Of a stretch of DNA of 64,000 nucleotides, positions 17,146 to 26,088 are shown one piece after another (the first letter of the stretch is position 1; each line of letters starts with the position of its first letter). Below the pieces are notes generated by a model, which saw only the letters and a program-made list of their open reading frames with translations, was not told the DNA's origin and ran no database searches. The position numbers and the translations under genes are program-made. The stretch is taken from positions 3,268-67,267 of the forward strand of contig CAAGJJ010000184.1 in NCBI GenBank assembly GCA_900770165.1, in the 5' to 3' direction. This DNA comes from Clostridia bacterium. Lineage in GTDB: Bacteria; Bacillota; Clostridia; Oscillospirales; Acutalibacteraceae.

Positions 17146-17814
17146 TTACATATAGTTTAAAATTTCAAAATTGTTTTTGTTAAATTTCAAAATTCCATTA
17201 TCTCTTAACTTACATAGTTCTTTAGACATAGCACTTCTATCTACGCACAAGTAATCTGCTAATTCTTGCCTATTGAAGCGTATAGAAAATTTATTGCTAT
17301 TGTGTATTTGTGCTTGTTCTAAAAGATAAGACATTAATTTATCTTTAGTGTTTCTTTTAGAAATATGTTCAATTTTTCTATTAAGGTTTATATTTTTATT
17401 TGAAATTATAAATAACATATTTTTAATAAGTTGATTATGAACAGAACAATCAAATAATGGACCATTTATTAAAATTTTATAATTAATTGTTAAAATTTCA
17501 CATATTGTTGAGGATAAAACGCTTACAGGAATAGTTTTTGTGTTTGCAAAAGCAAAAGTTTCTCCGAAAATGTCGCCTTCATGAATTTTAGACATAATTG
17601 TTCTGTTACCTTCAAAATCTTCTTTTACTATAAGAGCAGTACCAGATAATATAATTCCAATATAATCTGAGCTTTTTCCAAACATCCAAATGTATTCATC
17701 TTTTTGATAACTTTTTATACTTGAATTAGACGATTTTAAAATATTTAATATTTGATCTTCATTTATATTATAAAATAGTGGTAAACTTATAAGCTTATTT
17801 AGATATTTTTTCAT
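17146..17814 (-). CDS. Crp/Fnr-family transcriptional regulator
   Basis: AAGGAGG lies just before the ATG at 17814, giving 222 residues; the longer TTG reading has no site of its own. Residues ~10-120 form the cyclic-nucleotide-binding-like beta roll (GTALIVKE, GDIFGETFAF). Residues ~150-215 hold the winged helix with recognition helix RQELADYLCVDRSAMSKELC. It lacks the N-terminal cysteine cluster of true FNR. It is divergent from a ferredoxin-like gene, an arrangement known in clostridia for regulators of hybrid-cluster or nitrosative-stress genes. Control of the ferredoxin gene is inferred from this layout. A GTTG-N6-CAAC motif lies in the divergent region. Confidence 0.85.
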   Translation of the reverse strand: MKKYLNKLISLPLFYNINEDQILNILKSSNSSIKSYQKDEYIWMFGKSSDYIGIILSGTALIVKEDFEGNRTIMSKIHEGDIFGETFAFANTKTIPVSVLSSTICEILTINYKILINGPLFDCSVHNQLIKNMLFIISNKNINLNRKIEHISKRNTKDKLMSYLLEQAQIHNSNKFSIRFNRQELADYLCVDRSAMSKELCKLRDNGILKFNKNNFEILNYM

Positions 17815-17909
17815 AATTCCTCCTTGTTGCAAAAACAACGTAAATTATACTTTAAATATATTAAAATATCTTTGTAAAGTCAATACAAAAATTTTAACGG
17901 AGAGTTATT

Positions 17910-18626
17910 ATGAAAAGGAAAATTATTAAAATAGATGAAAACAAGTGTAACGGATGTGGTTTATGTGCAGATGCATGTCATGAAGGAGCGATAAAAATAA
18001 TAGATGGCAAAGCTAGATTAATTAGAGATGATTATTGCGATGGGTTAGGAGATTGTTTACCAGTTTGTCCAACTGAAGCAATTAGCTTTGAAGAACGTGA
18101 AGCTGCTGCTTATGATAAAGAAGCAGTTGAAAAAAATATGAAACAGCAAAATAAAGAAAAATTACCTTGTGGTTGTCCAGGAACACATTCTAAAAGAATA
18201 AACCGTAATGAACATGAAAATAAAGTAAATATCAAACAAAATGATAAAGACAATTTTATGAATAGCTATTTGTTGCAATGGCCTGTTCAAATTAAACTTG
18301 TACCAACAAATGCACCATATTTTGATAATGCTAATTTATTAATAGCAGCTGACTGTACTGCTTTTGCATATGGAAATTTTCATAGTGAATTTATTAAAAA
18401 TCATGTAACTTTAATTGGTTGCCCTAAATTAGATAATAATGATTACAGCGAAAAGCTTACAGAAATTATTAAAAACAATAATATTAAAAGCGTTAAAGTA
18501 GTAAGAATGGAAGTTCCGTGTTGCCATGGCATTGAAAATGCCGTTATAACGGCGCTTAGGAACAGTGGAAAAATGATTCCATGGCAAGTTAATATTATAT
18601 CTGTAGATGGTCACATTATCGGTTAG
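17910..18626 (+). CDS. 4Fe-4S ferredoxin-type protein with additional C-terminal domain
   Basis: The ATG follows GGAGAG. Residues 1-65 carry CNGCGLCADACHEGAI (cluster 1) and a modified second cluster CDGLGDCLPVCP. A linker with CGCPG is followed by residues ~110-238, a conserved domain (LQWPVQIKLVPTNAP, ADCTAFAYGNFH, GCPKLDN, MEVPCCHG) found fused to such ferredoxins in anaerobes and probably binding another metal or cluster. It likely acts as a cytoplasmic electron carrier. In related bacteria this protein sits beside hcp and a Crp-type regulator, but hcp is absent here. The divergent regulator next door probably controls it. Confidence 0.8.
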   Translation: MKRKIIKIDENKCNGCGLCADACHEGAIKIIDGKARLIRDDYCDGLGDCLPVCPTEAISFEEREAAAYDKEAVEKNMKQQNKEKLPCGCPGTHSKRINRNEHENKVNIKQNDKDNFMNSYLLQWPVQIKLVPTNAPYFDNANLLIAADCTAFAYGNFHSEFIKNHVTLIGCPKLDNNDYSEKLTEIIKNNNIKSVKVVRMEVPCCHGIENAVITALRNSGKMIPWQVNIISVDGHIIG

Positions 18627-18655
18627 AGAATTTAAATATTAAATACAAAGCATTC

Positions 18656-18684
18656 TTGACATAAATAAGCCTAATATATATTAT
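18656..18684 (+). promoter_or_regulatory. Promoter of the GT14-AlkD pair
   Basis: Consensus TTGACA and TATTAT are separated by 17 bases, about 35 bases before the ATG of the glycosyltransferase gene. Confidence 0.75.
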
Positions 18685-18719
18685 ATTACTTATATAAATT
18701 AATATTAAGGGGAATAGAT

Positions 18720-19604
18720 ATGGACAAGCATGCTTTCTTAGTTATGGCACATAACCATTTTGGAATTCTCGAAAAAATTATAGTTTTACTTGACGATGAT
18801 AGAAATGATTTCTATATTCATATTGATAAGAAAGTAAAAGATTTTGATTTTGATAAATTTAAATCATTAGCTAAAAAGTCAAATGTATTTTTTGTAGATA
18901 GAAGTTCTATTAACTGGGGAGGATACAGTCAAATAAAATGTGAGCTCACTTTGTTGAAATCGGCATTAAAAGGAAAGTATAGTTATTATCATTTAATTTC
19001 AGGTGTAGACATGCCATTAAAGTCAAGTGATGAGATTCATAAATTTTTCGAACTGAATTCAGGAAAGGAATTTGTCCATTTTAGCAGGCAAGAGGATTTT
19101 AATTCTGGAATATATGATAGATTTAACAAATATCATTTTCTGCAGGAACATTGTAAATCTAATAACTTAATTAATCAATGTGAAAGAGTATTGCTAAAAA
19201 TACAAAGTATTTTAGGTGTTAATAGGAATAAAGATAATGATATAAGATTTGGTTTTGGCAGTAACTGGTTTAGTATTACGCATGAATTAGCTGATTATGT
19301 TGTATCAAATGAGCAGATGATTTATAAACTCTATAAAAATAGTGCGTGCTGTGATGAAATTTTCCTACAGACTCTTGTATTAAATTCAGATTTTAAAAAT
19401 CGATTGTTTTATGTGAATGATGATGGAGACTATTATTCTTGTGTTAGGTTTATAGATTGGAAAAGAGGTAATCCGTATGTCTTTAAAAAGGAAGATTACA
19501 ATGATCTTATAAATTCTAAATGTATGTTTGCAAGAAAGTTCGATTTGTCTTTAGATAAAGATATAGTTGAATTAATATTTAAACACTTGAAAAGAGAAGT
19601 TTAG
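18720..19604 (+). CDS. Core-2/I-branching-type (GT14) glycosyltransferase
   Basis: The 294-residue protein starts with HAFLVMAHNHFGILEKII and continues with DFYIHIDKK, SINWGGYSQIKCELTLL and YYHLISGVDMPLKS. These are hallmarks of the family of beta-1,6-N-acetylglucosaminyltransferases (Branch domain). It has no signal peptide or membrane segment, so it acts in the cytoplasm, presumably on a surface glycan precursor. The acceptor is unknown. It has its own consensus promoter and is one base from the AlkD gene, with which it is co-transcribed. Family placement is strong. The substrate is not inferable. Confidence 0.85.
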   Translation: MDKHAFLVMAHNHFGILEKIIVLLDDDRNDFYIHIDKKVKDFDFDKFKSLAKKSNVFFVDRSSINWGGYSQIKCELTLLKSALKGKYSYYHLISGVDMPLKSSDEIHKFFELNSGKEFVHFSRQEDFNSGIYDRFNKYHFLQEHCKSNNLINQCERVLLKIQSILGVNRNKDNDIRFGFGSNWFSITHELADYVVSNEQMIYKLYKNSACCDEIFLQTLVLNSDFKNRLFYVNDDGDYYSCVRFIDWKRGNPYVFKKEDYNDLINSKCMFARKFDLSLDKDIVELIFKHLKREV

Positions 19605-19605
19605 T

Positions 19606-20292
19606 ATGTTGTTTTCAAATTTACGGGTTTTATTGTTAGATTTAGTAGATGATGAATATAGAGAATTTACAAAGAAATTATTGCCAGGAATTGATAATGT
19701 TTTGGGGGTTAGAATACCTGAGCTTAGAAAATTGGCAAAACAAATTTCAAACGAAGATATTAATGCGTATTTAAAAGAAGCATCGGATGATAGTTTTGAA
19801 GAGATTATGCTTCAAGGGTTGGTTATTGGATATGCTAAGAACAAATTGCCTGAAGTGATTAGCATGCTTGAAAATTTTCTTCCTAAGATTGATAATTGGT
19901 CTGTTTGCGATGCATTATGCTCAGGACTAAAAATAACAAATAAACATAAAGATGAAATGTGGGATTTTATTTTACCTCTTTTTAGAGATACTAGAACTTA
20001 TTATGTGAGATTTGCGGTTGTAATGTCGCTAAAATATTTTGTAGATCAAGAGCATATTAACTTGGTTTTTAATGAGTTCGATAAGATAAAATGTAAAGAA
20101 TATTATTCACAAATGGCAGTAGCGTGGGCGATATCGTGCTATTTTATAAAATTTAGAGAAGAGACTTTTAATTATCTTAGAAATAATAAACTTGATGATT
20201 TTACATTCAATAAGGCTTTACAAAAGATAACAGAATCATATTGCGTTGACAAAGAAACAAAAGCTATAATAAAAGAAATGAAAAGAAAATAA
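19606..20292 (+). CDS. AlkD-like DNA alkylation repair protein
   Basis: The 228 residues are built of HEAT-like helical repeats. They contain the AlkD-family segments GVRIPELRKLAKQI, QGLVIGYAK, IDNWSVCDALC, YVRFAVVMSLKYF and YYSQMAVAWAIS. AlkD enzymes are DNA glycosylases that remove bulky or cationic alkylated bases. The IDNWSVCD stretch holds the conserved Trp/Asp of the active cleft. The gene starts one base after the glycosyltransferase stop, so its expression depends on that transcript. A strong terminator follows. Confidence 0.9.
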   Translation: MLFSNLRVLLLDLVDDEYREFTKKLLPGIDNVLGVRIPELRKLAKQISNEDINAYLKEASDDSFEEIMLQGLVIGYAKNKLPEVISMLENFLPKIDNWSVCDALCSGLKITNKHKDEMWDFILPLFRDTRTYYVRFAVVMSLKYFVDQEHINLVFNEFDKIKCKEYYSQMAVAWAISCYFIKFREETFNYLRNNKLDDFTFNKALQKITESYCVDKETKAIIKEMKRK

Positions 20293-20310
20293 ACAATGTG
20301 GTTCATAAAT

Positions 20311-20343
20311 AGGCCAGGCAAAATAATTTTTGCCTGGCCTGTT
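20311..20343 (+). terminator. Terminator after alkD-like gene
   Basis: AGGCCAGGCAAAA and TTTTTGCCTGGCCT form a GC-rich stem with a very short loop. Confidence 0.8.
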
Positions 20344-20404
20344 AGCTTTAAAAAATATTATAGATATCTAGATCAATGTAAATATAATTTTAATTAAAAA
20401 TAAT

Positions 20405-20437
20405 AAAAAACCTCGAACATAGTTTATGTTCTGAGGC
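20405..20437 (-). terminator. Terminator of the tRNA-Arg transcript
   Basis: On the minus strand CCTCAGAACATA pairs with TATGTTCGAGG (one mismatch) and is followed by TTTTTT, just after the tRNA 3' end. Confidence 0.8.
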
Positions 20438-20444
20438 TATTAAC

Positions 20445-20521
20445 TGGCGCGCCAGGAGGGACTCGAACCCCCGACCTTTTGGTTCGTAGCCAAACACTCT
20501 ATCCAGCTGAGCTACTGGCGC
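20445..20521 (-). tRNA. tRNA-Arg (anticodon ACG)
   Basis: The minus strand folds into a full cloverleaf. It has acceptor GCGCCAG/CTGGCGC, D arm GCTC..GAGT, anticodon stem TTTGG/CCAAA with loop CTACGAA (anticodon ACG, read as ICG), a T arm with TTCGAGT, discriminator G and an encoded CCA. Confidence 0.95.
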
Positions 20522-20669
20522 ATAATTCTGCCTAGTTATATTAACACAAATGGCTATAAAAAGCAAGTCCTTTTTACAATTTTTAATTGTTGTTTTCATA
20601 TAATTATATGTTATACTATATAATTATAGGTATATTTATTAATAATTTTTAACTTGTGAAAGGGAAAAA

Positions 20670-21263
20670 ATGCATAAAAAAACAATTAATATTAAATCGT
20701 TAACAATAATAGCAATGTTAGCTGCTATATCTACTGTTTTAATGTTTCTAAGTTTCTCAATTCCTTTATTTCCAATATTTTTAAAATTAGATTTTTCCGA
20801 AGTACCAGCATTAATTGCAGCATTTTCTTTAGGACCATTTGCAGGGGTTTCTGTGGTTTTTATAAAAAATCTTATCAATTTACTTTTTACATCGTCTGGT
20901 GGTATTGGTGAATTTGCAAACTTTTTAATCGGTTCATTTTTCGTTTTTTCAGCAGGTTTAGTATATCAAAAGTTTAAAACTCGTAAAGGTGCAATATTAA
21001 GTATGACGGTTGGTACAATTATAATGTCGATAGTTGGAACTGTAGCAAACTATTACATATTAATGCCGTTGTATACATTAATAATGCCCATAGATTCAAT
21101 TGTAAATATGTTTAAATCGATAAATCCTTATGCAAATACAATGCTAAAAATAATGTTTATGACTATAGCTCCTTTTAATTTATTGAAGGGATTTATAGTT
21201 TCGTTAATAACATTTTTAATTTATAAAAAACTTTCTCCAATTATAAAAAGAATAGCATACTAA
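20670..21263 (+). CDS. ribU: ECF transporter substrate-binding subunit, RibU-like (riboflavin)
   Basis: The 197-residue membrane protein has about six hydrophobic helices. It carries the RibU signature near residues 38-65 (LKLDFSEVPALIAAFSLGP, then GVSVVFIKNLINLLF) and a lysine-rich end. RibU binds riboflavin and docks on the shared EcfT/EcfA energy module, which is not in this window. No FMN riboswitch is visible in the ~150 bases upstream, which is somewhat unusual for this gene. AAAGGGA precedes the ATG. The riboflavin assignment rests on family resemblance; another flavin or vitamin is possible. Confidence 0.85.
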   Translation: MHKKTINIKSLTIIAMLAAISTVLMFLSFSIPLFPIFLKLDFSEVPALIAAFSLGPFAGVSVVFIKNLINLLFTSSGGIGEFANFLIGSFFVFSAGLVYQKFKTRKGAILSMTVGTIIMSIVGTVANYYILMPLYTLIMPIDSIVNMFKSINPYANTMLKIMFMTIAPFNLLKGFIVSLITFLIYKKLSPIIKRIAY

Positions 21264-21296
21264 AAACAACAGGATATATTCCTGTTGTTTTTTTTA
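21263..21296 (+). terminator. Terminator after ribU-like gene
   Basis: AAACAACAGGA and TCCTGTTGTTT flank a five-base loop, followed by T7. It also serves the convergent ATP-grasp gene weakly. Confidence 0.85.
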
Positions 21297-22310
21297 AAGC
21301 TCTGGAATGAGTTTTTTATAAAATGGTAACAGACCAATTCTATTAGGTGTGTGTGCAGGCAGTTGCCAAAAATCATAGCTTGGGTAATCGTTTCCCTCAA
21401 CTATAACTGGGCCTGATTCGGTTATGGCAATGTCCCAACCTGCAAATTTAATTTGTTCAATTTCCATTGCAGCTTTAAAACAAAGTTCTAATGCTTCTTT
21501 TACAAATGGTAGTTTATAACCAACTAATTCAATTCCTGTGTCTGGGTGTTTTTCAAATATGTCACCATGTTCAGATAATGCTACATCTGCGATAGTTTCA
21601 TTTTCTAAATCTATTGGCGCAAAAATTCCGCCATTTGAAGAGTTATCTACAAAATGTCCACCGGTTCCCATTTTACATACGGCATATACACATCTAGGTT
21701 TATTATCTATAACAATAGTAACAATTCTGTATGAGTTTATTGAGTTTGGGTAAAGTTTTTGTAAGTCTTTATGCTGAACAATGAGTTCTTCTACAACTCC
21801 AAAATCCTTTTTTTTCAAATAATCATATAAATCCTTTAGCGATTTATAGTCAGTAACTTTAATTTTTTCAATTCCATTACCGCTAGATCCGTTATTAGGC
21901 TTTGCGAATATATATTCTTTTTGTTTCGAATTTACAAATTTCTCAAACTCTTCAAAGTTTGCCTGTGTCATATCAAGCCAATCGCGGTTAAGATATTTTT
22001 CAAATCTTTTATTGAATTTATTTTTACTATCATATATATCAGAATAGCCATCATCATTCATTATGGAAATTATTTTTTTATTTTTAACTCTTGTTACGTA
22101 AGTCTTCCTATGCTCATGATTCATATTGTAAAATTCAAATATTTCATAATCGTAATATCCTGCCCCATATCTAATAGCACAGTTTATCATGTCAAAAAAT
22201 ATTGCTGCTTTATTTTTGCCTGACTTTTCATGTATTCTATCGATTACTGTAAACATTTTTTCAAATCTTACTCCGCTTAACACTCTAAGTATATATTTAG
22301 GTGTGTTCAT
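21294..22310 (-). CDS. Sugar-transfer-associated ATP-grasp protein
   Basis: I start at the ATG at 22310 (338 residues), which has GGGGG seven bases upstream. The longer TTG reading includes that site inside the coding region. Seen in order are an N-terminal alpha-helical part, FAKPNNGSSGNGIEKI (nucleotide-binding loop), VVEELIVQH, SINSYRIVTIV, and a C-terminal DIAITESGPVIVEGN..S with metal ligands. These fit the ATP-grasp fold of the ATPgrasp_ST family, usually linked to cell-surface polysaccharide loci. The carboxylate and amine or phosphate partners are unknown. It is a single gene with its own promoter region, convergent with ribU. Confidence 0.8.
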   Translation of the reverse strand: MNTPKYILRVLSGVRFEKMFTVIDRIHEKSGKNKAAIFFDMINCAIRYGAGYYDYEIFEFYNMNHEHRKTYVTRVKNKKIISIMNDDGYSDIYDSKNKFNKRFEKYLNRDWLDMTQANFEEFEKFVNSKQKEYIFAKPNNGSSGNGIEKIKVTDYKSLKDLYDYLKKKDFGVVEELIVQHKDLQKLYPNSINSYRIVTIVIDNKPRCVYAVCKMGTGGHFVDNSSNGGIFAPIDLENETIADVALSEHGDIFEKHPDTGIELVGYKLPFVKEALELCFKAAMEIEQIKFAGWDIAITESGPVIVEGNDYPSYDFWQLPAHTPNRIGLLPFYKKLIPEL

Positions 22311-22421
22311 TTTTATTCCCCCAATATTTAAGTACAAAGCTATTATATTATATTCCTTTATTAATATTATCTTAAATTAAACACATAGTCAACTTAAATC
22401 TTAATTACAATTTAAGAGGTA

Positions 22422-22450
22422 TTGATATAAATCATTTTTAATATTATAAT
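22422..22450 (+). promoter_or_regulatory. Promoter of ychF
   Basis: TTGATA and TATAAT are separated by 17 bases, 33 bases before the ychF start. Confidence 0.65.
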
Positions 22451-22482
22451 ATAACCACTTAGACTTTAAGGAGAGATAAATA

Positions 22483-23577
22483 ATGAAACTAGGAATAGTG
22501 GGACTCCCTAATGTTGGAAAGAGTACACTTTTTAATGCAATAACAAATGCAGGAGCACAATCCGCGAACTATCCATTTTGTACTATTGAGCCAAATGTTG
22601 GCGTTGTATGTGTTCCAGATTCAAGAATTGATAATCTTGCTAAAATGTACAACCCTAAAAAAGTAACATATGCAACTATAGAGTTTGTTGATATTGCTGG
22701 CCTTGTAAAAGGGGCTTCGAAAGGTGAAGGACTTGGTAACAAGTTTCTTTCTAATATAAGAGAAGTCGATGCAATAGTGCACGTAGTTCGTTGCTTTGAA
22801 AATGATGATATTGTACATGTTGAAGGAAGTATAGATCCTAAAAGAGATATTGAAACTATAAATATTGAATTAATATTGTCAGATATTGAAATGATAAACA
22901 GAAGACTGGACAAAACTCAAAAGTTAATAAAGGCGGATAAAAAATATCAGCAAGAATACGATTTTTTTGAAAGAGTTAGAGATACATTAAATTCAGGAAT
23001 CCCTGCTCGGTCAGTAGTATGTAATGAAGAAGAAAAAAAACTTCTCGATAGTGTTTCTCTACTTACAAGTAAACCAATAATATATGCTGCCAATATGAGT
23101 GAGAATGATTTTAAAGACGGCATAGAAACAAATAAATATTTTAAAATAGTTAAAGAGATTGCTAATAAAGAATCAGCATCTGTTTTACCTATATGTGCAG
23201 GGCTTGAAGCAGATATTGCTGAGATGAGTGATGAAGAAAAATCTATATTTTTGTTAGACATGGGGCTAACAGAATCTGGTCTTGATAGAATGATTAAGGA
23301 ATGTTATAGCCTTTTAGGATTGATTTCATACCTAACTGCAGGAGAACCAGAAGTAAGAGCTTGGACAATAAAAAAGGGTACGAAGGCTCCCCAAGCAGCA
23401 GGGAAAATCCACACAGATTTTGAACGTGGTTTTATACGAGCAGAGGTTGTATCGTACGATGATTTAATGAACTGTGGGTCTTTGGTTGCAGCAAAGGAAA
23501 AAGGTCTGTTACGTTCTGAAGGAAAAGAATATGTAATGAAAGATGGAGATATTGTATTATTTCGGTTTAACGTTTAA
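22483..23577 (+). CDS. ychF: Redox-regulated ATPase YchF (Obg-like)
   Basis: The 364 residues begin with GLPNVGKSTLFNAIT (P-loop) and continue with DIAGLVKGASKGEGLGNKFL (switch region). YAANMSEND sits where Ras-type GTPases have NKxD, which accounts for the ATP preference of YchF. A coiled-coil insertion and a C-terminal TGS domain (LISYLTAGEPEVRAW ... DGDIVLFRFNV) complete it. YchF binds ribosomes and is linked to translation quality and oxidative stress. It is monocistronic between its own promoter and a strong terminator. Length and motifs are typical. Confidence 0.97.
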   Translation: MKLGIVGLPNVGKSTLFNAITNAGAQSANYPFCTIEPNVGVVCVPDSRIDNLAKMYNPKKVTYATIEFVDIAGLVKGASKGEGLGNKFLSNIREVDAIVHVVRCFENDDIVHVEGSIDPKRDIETINIELILSDIEMINRRLDKTQKLIKADKKYQQEYDFFERVRDTLNSGIPARSVVCNEEEKKLLDSVSLLTSKPIIYAANMSENDFKDGIETNKYFKIVKEIANKESASVLPICAGLEADIAEMSDEEKSIFLLDMGLTESGLDRMIKECYSLLGLISYLTAGEPEVRAWTIKKGTKAPQAAGKIHTDFERGFIRAEVVSYDDLMNCGSLVAAKEKGLLRSEGKEYVMKDGDIVLFRFNV

Positions 23578-23599
23578 CATAACAATCAATATATAAAAA

Positions 23600-23636
23600 A
23601 GAGGTATGGGATTTCCCCATACCTCTATATTTTTTA
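23600..23636. terminator. Bidirectional terminator between ychF and the DUF975 gene
   Basis: GAGGTATGGG pairs with CCCATACCTC, with A6 on the left and T5 on the right. Confidence 0.85.
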
Positions 23637-23645
23637 TGTAAAAAT

Positions 23646-24557
23646 TTATTGTATAAATGTTTCTACAGGCGCATTGTTTAAGTTATCTTTTTTCTCTATT
23701 TCAGCTAATAGCCATTTAGCGCAGATAAACTTAGCTGTTTGGAAATAAGGAATAACGTATAAAATAGGTAATACAAAGAAACATGATAAAATCCAAGGAA
23801 GAAATGTTATATATAGCTTTAAAACTGAGATTCTATGGCCAACCATACCTTTAAATGATACTTTAAAACAATCTTTTACGCTCATTTCTTCCCTTGAAAT
23901 AAGTAAATAAGATGATAAGAAATATCTTAAAGCTATAACAGTTAAGAAAATATAACCAACAACTAAAAGAATCATTGCAATAATTTCAAAAATAATAAAA
24001 TATTTATTTGAATCACCAGATACTGTATTCGTTACAAAGGATGTTGTTGAAACGGTTATCATAATAATTCCTGGTAGTATGCAAATTAAAGTCCAAAATA
24101 TTACTCTTAAAGCTGCATTAATTCCAAAACTTAAAGCACGTAAAAAACGTTTTTTCTCTATAAAATAATAAAATATTTCTGAAACAGATGGCGATTCCCC
24201 TTTTGAAACGGAGAAATAAAATCTTAAAAAACCCAAAGAAAGTGGAAGTAAAACAACAAAAGTTAAAAGTAATATTAATAATAAAAACGAATAATAAATT
24301 ATAATGTTAGTTGTACCAGCATTTTTAAATGAATTTATTAAGACTCCCTGATTAATAGATATATCTATAAATTCTGAAAAGAAAGAAGTAAACTTTCCAT
24401 TTAAATCTATTTTCAAAGTTTCTTGAATCAACTGACTTAAAAGTGTAGTAGACGTTATTAACGTTAAATAAAAAATAGTAATAGCAACTGCTTTGCTCCA
24501 GTTATTTTTAGCAAGATTATTTCGTGCTTCTTGTTTTACCATATATTCAGCGTACAA
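23646..24557 (-). CDS. DUF975-family integral membrane protein
   Basis: The 303-residue protein has a short N-terminal amphipathic start (KQEARNNLAKNNWSKAV, typical of DUF975) and about five or six hydrophobic helices. SLGFLRFYFSVSKGESPSVS and MSVKDCFKVSFKGMVGHR are conserved cytoplasmic segments. The start is probably the TTG at 24557 with GGGGG upstream; an ATG at 24542 is an alternative. DUF975 proteins are common in Firmicutes and have no proven function. It lies 27 bases after the dipeptidase gene and is probably co-transcribed with it. Confidence 0.8.
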   Translation of the reverse strand: MYAEYMVKQEARNNLAKNNWSKAVAITIFYLTLITSTTLLSQLIQETLKIDLNGKFTSFFSEFIDISINQGVLINSFKNAGTTNIIIYYSFLLLILLLTFVVLLPLSLGFLRFYFSVSKGESPSVSEIFYYFIEKKRFLRALSFGINAALRVIFWTLICILPGIIMITVSTTSFVTNTVSGDSNKYFIIFEIIAMILLVVGYIFLTVIALRYFLSSYLLISREEMSVKDCFKVSFKGMVGHRISVLKLYITFLPWILSCFFVLPILYVIPYFQTAKFICAKWLLAEIEKKDNLNNAPVETFIQ

Positions 24558-24584
24558 TTTTAATTGCCCCCATTCTTTCTTTTA

Positions 24585-25958
24585 TTAATCTTTTGTAGTT
24601 AACATTCTATACATAGCTTCTAAACAAATTTGAGCATGAAGCATAAGTTTTTCAATATCCATATTTTCATTTGAATCATGAAGTCTTGGTTTTTCGCCTT
24701 CAAAAACTGGCCCAAATGCTACACCTCTGTTATTAAGTGATCTAGCATAAGTACCGCCACCAGTATAATAAAGGTTAGCCTCTTCACCTGTTATTGTTTT
24801 ATATGAGTCTTTAAGTATAGAAATAAGAGGCATATTTTCTTTAATAAATAATGGCTTTTGGTGCCCTACTACTGTTGCTTTAATTCCTTCTTTTTCTGCA
24901 CGTTTGCGTATTATTTCGAAAATTGCTTGGCCATTTCTTGTTACAGGATATCTAACATCTAAATATGCCTTTGCCGATTCAGAATTTATATCGATTTTGC
25001 CAACATTTAAAGTAAGTTCACCAGATTGTTCATCTTTCATTTTTATGCCCATCAATGCCCCATGTGTTTCAAGGCCTACTGTGGCATCTAAAAATGCACA
25101 TAAACTACCAAGAGCTTTGTGTCCAAAATTTGCAGCCAAAAGTCTAATAAGATGAGTAGCAGCATTGAACCCTAACTCAGGATTAGCAGCGTGAGCAGCT
25201 TTTCCAGTTGATACAATCATCATTCCATCTATTGTATATCTAAAATCATAATTACCTTGTTTAGCGTCTGCAAGCCTTTGTAACCTATGATCATCATTTT
25301 CTGTGCAGTCTAAAAGAACCCATGCTTTATCTGGAACAGCGTTAATTGCGGAGCCTGCATGAAAATTTGTAAGAGTTTTGCCGTCATGGCTTTCTTGAGA
25401 TAATTCTATATGTAAAATTCCTTTTTCTCTGTTGCATATGCCATATTCTGAATCAGGGGTAAATGCCATTTTTGGCAAAGGATTATTTGAAAAATATTTC
25501 TTCATATCATCTTGACCTGTTTCTTCCATTGCTCCAAATATGGCTCTTAATTGTCTTACACCATCTATATTGTTATCTTTTAATGCCTTCATGCAATATA
25601 AAGCAATTACTGCAGCACCTTTATCGTCAGCAACTCCTCTTCCATAAATCTTACCAGATTTTTCGGTTAATACAAAAGGATCTGTATCCCATCCTTCGCC
25701 AGGAGGGACAACATCTACATGAGTAAGTACAGCTGCATAGTTATCTCCAGTTCCATATTCTACATGTCCTACTATATCATCTATATTAACTGTTGTAAGT
25801 CCCATTGCTTCAGCTCTATTTAAAATCCAATTAAGAGCTTTTTTAGATTCATCTTCAGAATTTTGGGTACTATCAGAATAAGACTTTATTTCTACTAATT
25901 TTGATATGTCTTTTATAATATCTTCTCGATATTTAAGTATGTTTTGTCCGAAGCTCAT
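24585..25958 (-). CDS. Sapep/PepV-type metal-dependent dipeptidase
   Basis: The 457-residue M20-family enzyme shows HVDVVPPGEGWDTDPF (metal ligand His, catalytic Asp), GRGVADDKGA (bridging Asp), EETGQDDMKKYF (catalytic and ligand Glu), DSEYGICN and a C-terminal HDSNENM with the last His ligand. The central lid domain (NAATHLIRLLAANFG ... NVGKIDINSESAKAYLDVRYP) is as in PepV. It hydrolyses dipeptides in the cytoplasm for amino-acid supply. AGGTATTTT-type spacing before the ATG is modest. The gene leads a two-gene unit with the DUF975 protein. Confidence 0.92.
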   Translation of the reverse strand: MSFGQNILKYREDIIKDISKLVEIKSYSDSTQNSEDESKKALNWILNRAEAMGLTTVNIDDIVGHVEYGTGDNYAAVLTHVDVVPPGEGWDTDPFVLTEKSGKIYGRGVADDKGAAVIALYCMKALKDNNIDGVRQLRAIFGAMEETGQDDMKKYFSNNPLPKMAFTPDSEYGICNREKGILHIELSQESHDGKTLTNFHAGSAINAVPDKAWVLLDCTENDDHRLQRLADAKQGNYDFRYTIDGMMIVSTGKAAHAANPELGFNAATHLIRLLAANFGHKALGSLCAFLDATVGLETHGALMGIKMKDEQSGELTLNVGKIDINSESAKAYLDVRYPVTRNGQAIFEIIRKRAEKEGIKATVVGHQKPLFIKENMPLISILKDSYKTITGEEANLYYTGGGTYARSLNNRGVAFGPVFEGEKPRLHDSNENMDIEKLMLHAQICLEAMYRMLTTKD

Positions 25959-26088
25959 TACAAAAAATACCTCCAGATAAAATTATTTTATTTTATTATA
26001 CAACTTAAATTAATTTTTGACTATAGGCTTTTCAATATTTTAGTTAAAACTAATTTATTATGCAAAATTTATATGACTATTTTGTTGT

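Noticed and set aside
17146..17814. True FNR oxygen sensor
   Set aside because: The N-terminal region lacks the cysteine cluster needed for a 4Fe-4S sensor, so only the Crp/Fnr superfamily is claimed.
20530..20669. FMN riboswitch upstream of the ribU-like gene
   Set aside because: The interval is ~140 AT-rich bases without the conserved GGGCAG/AGGATA-type motifs, and too short once the tRNA gene is considered.
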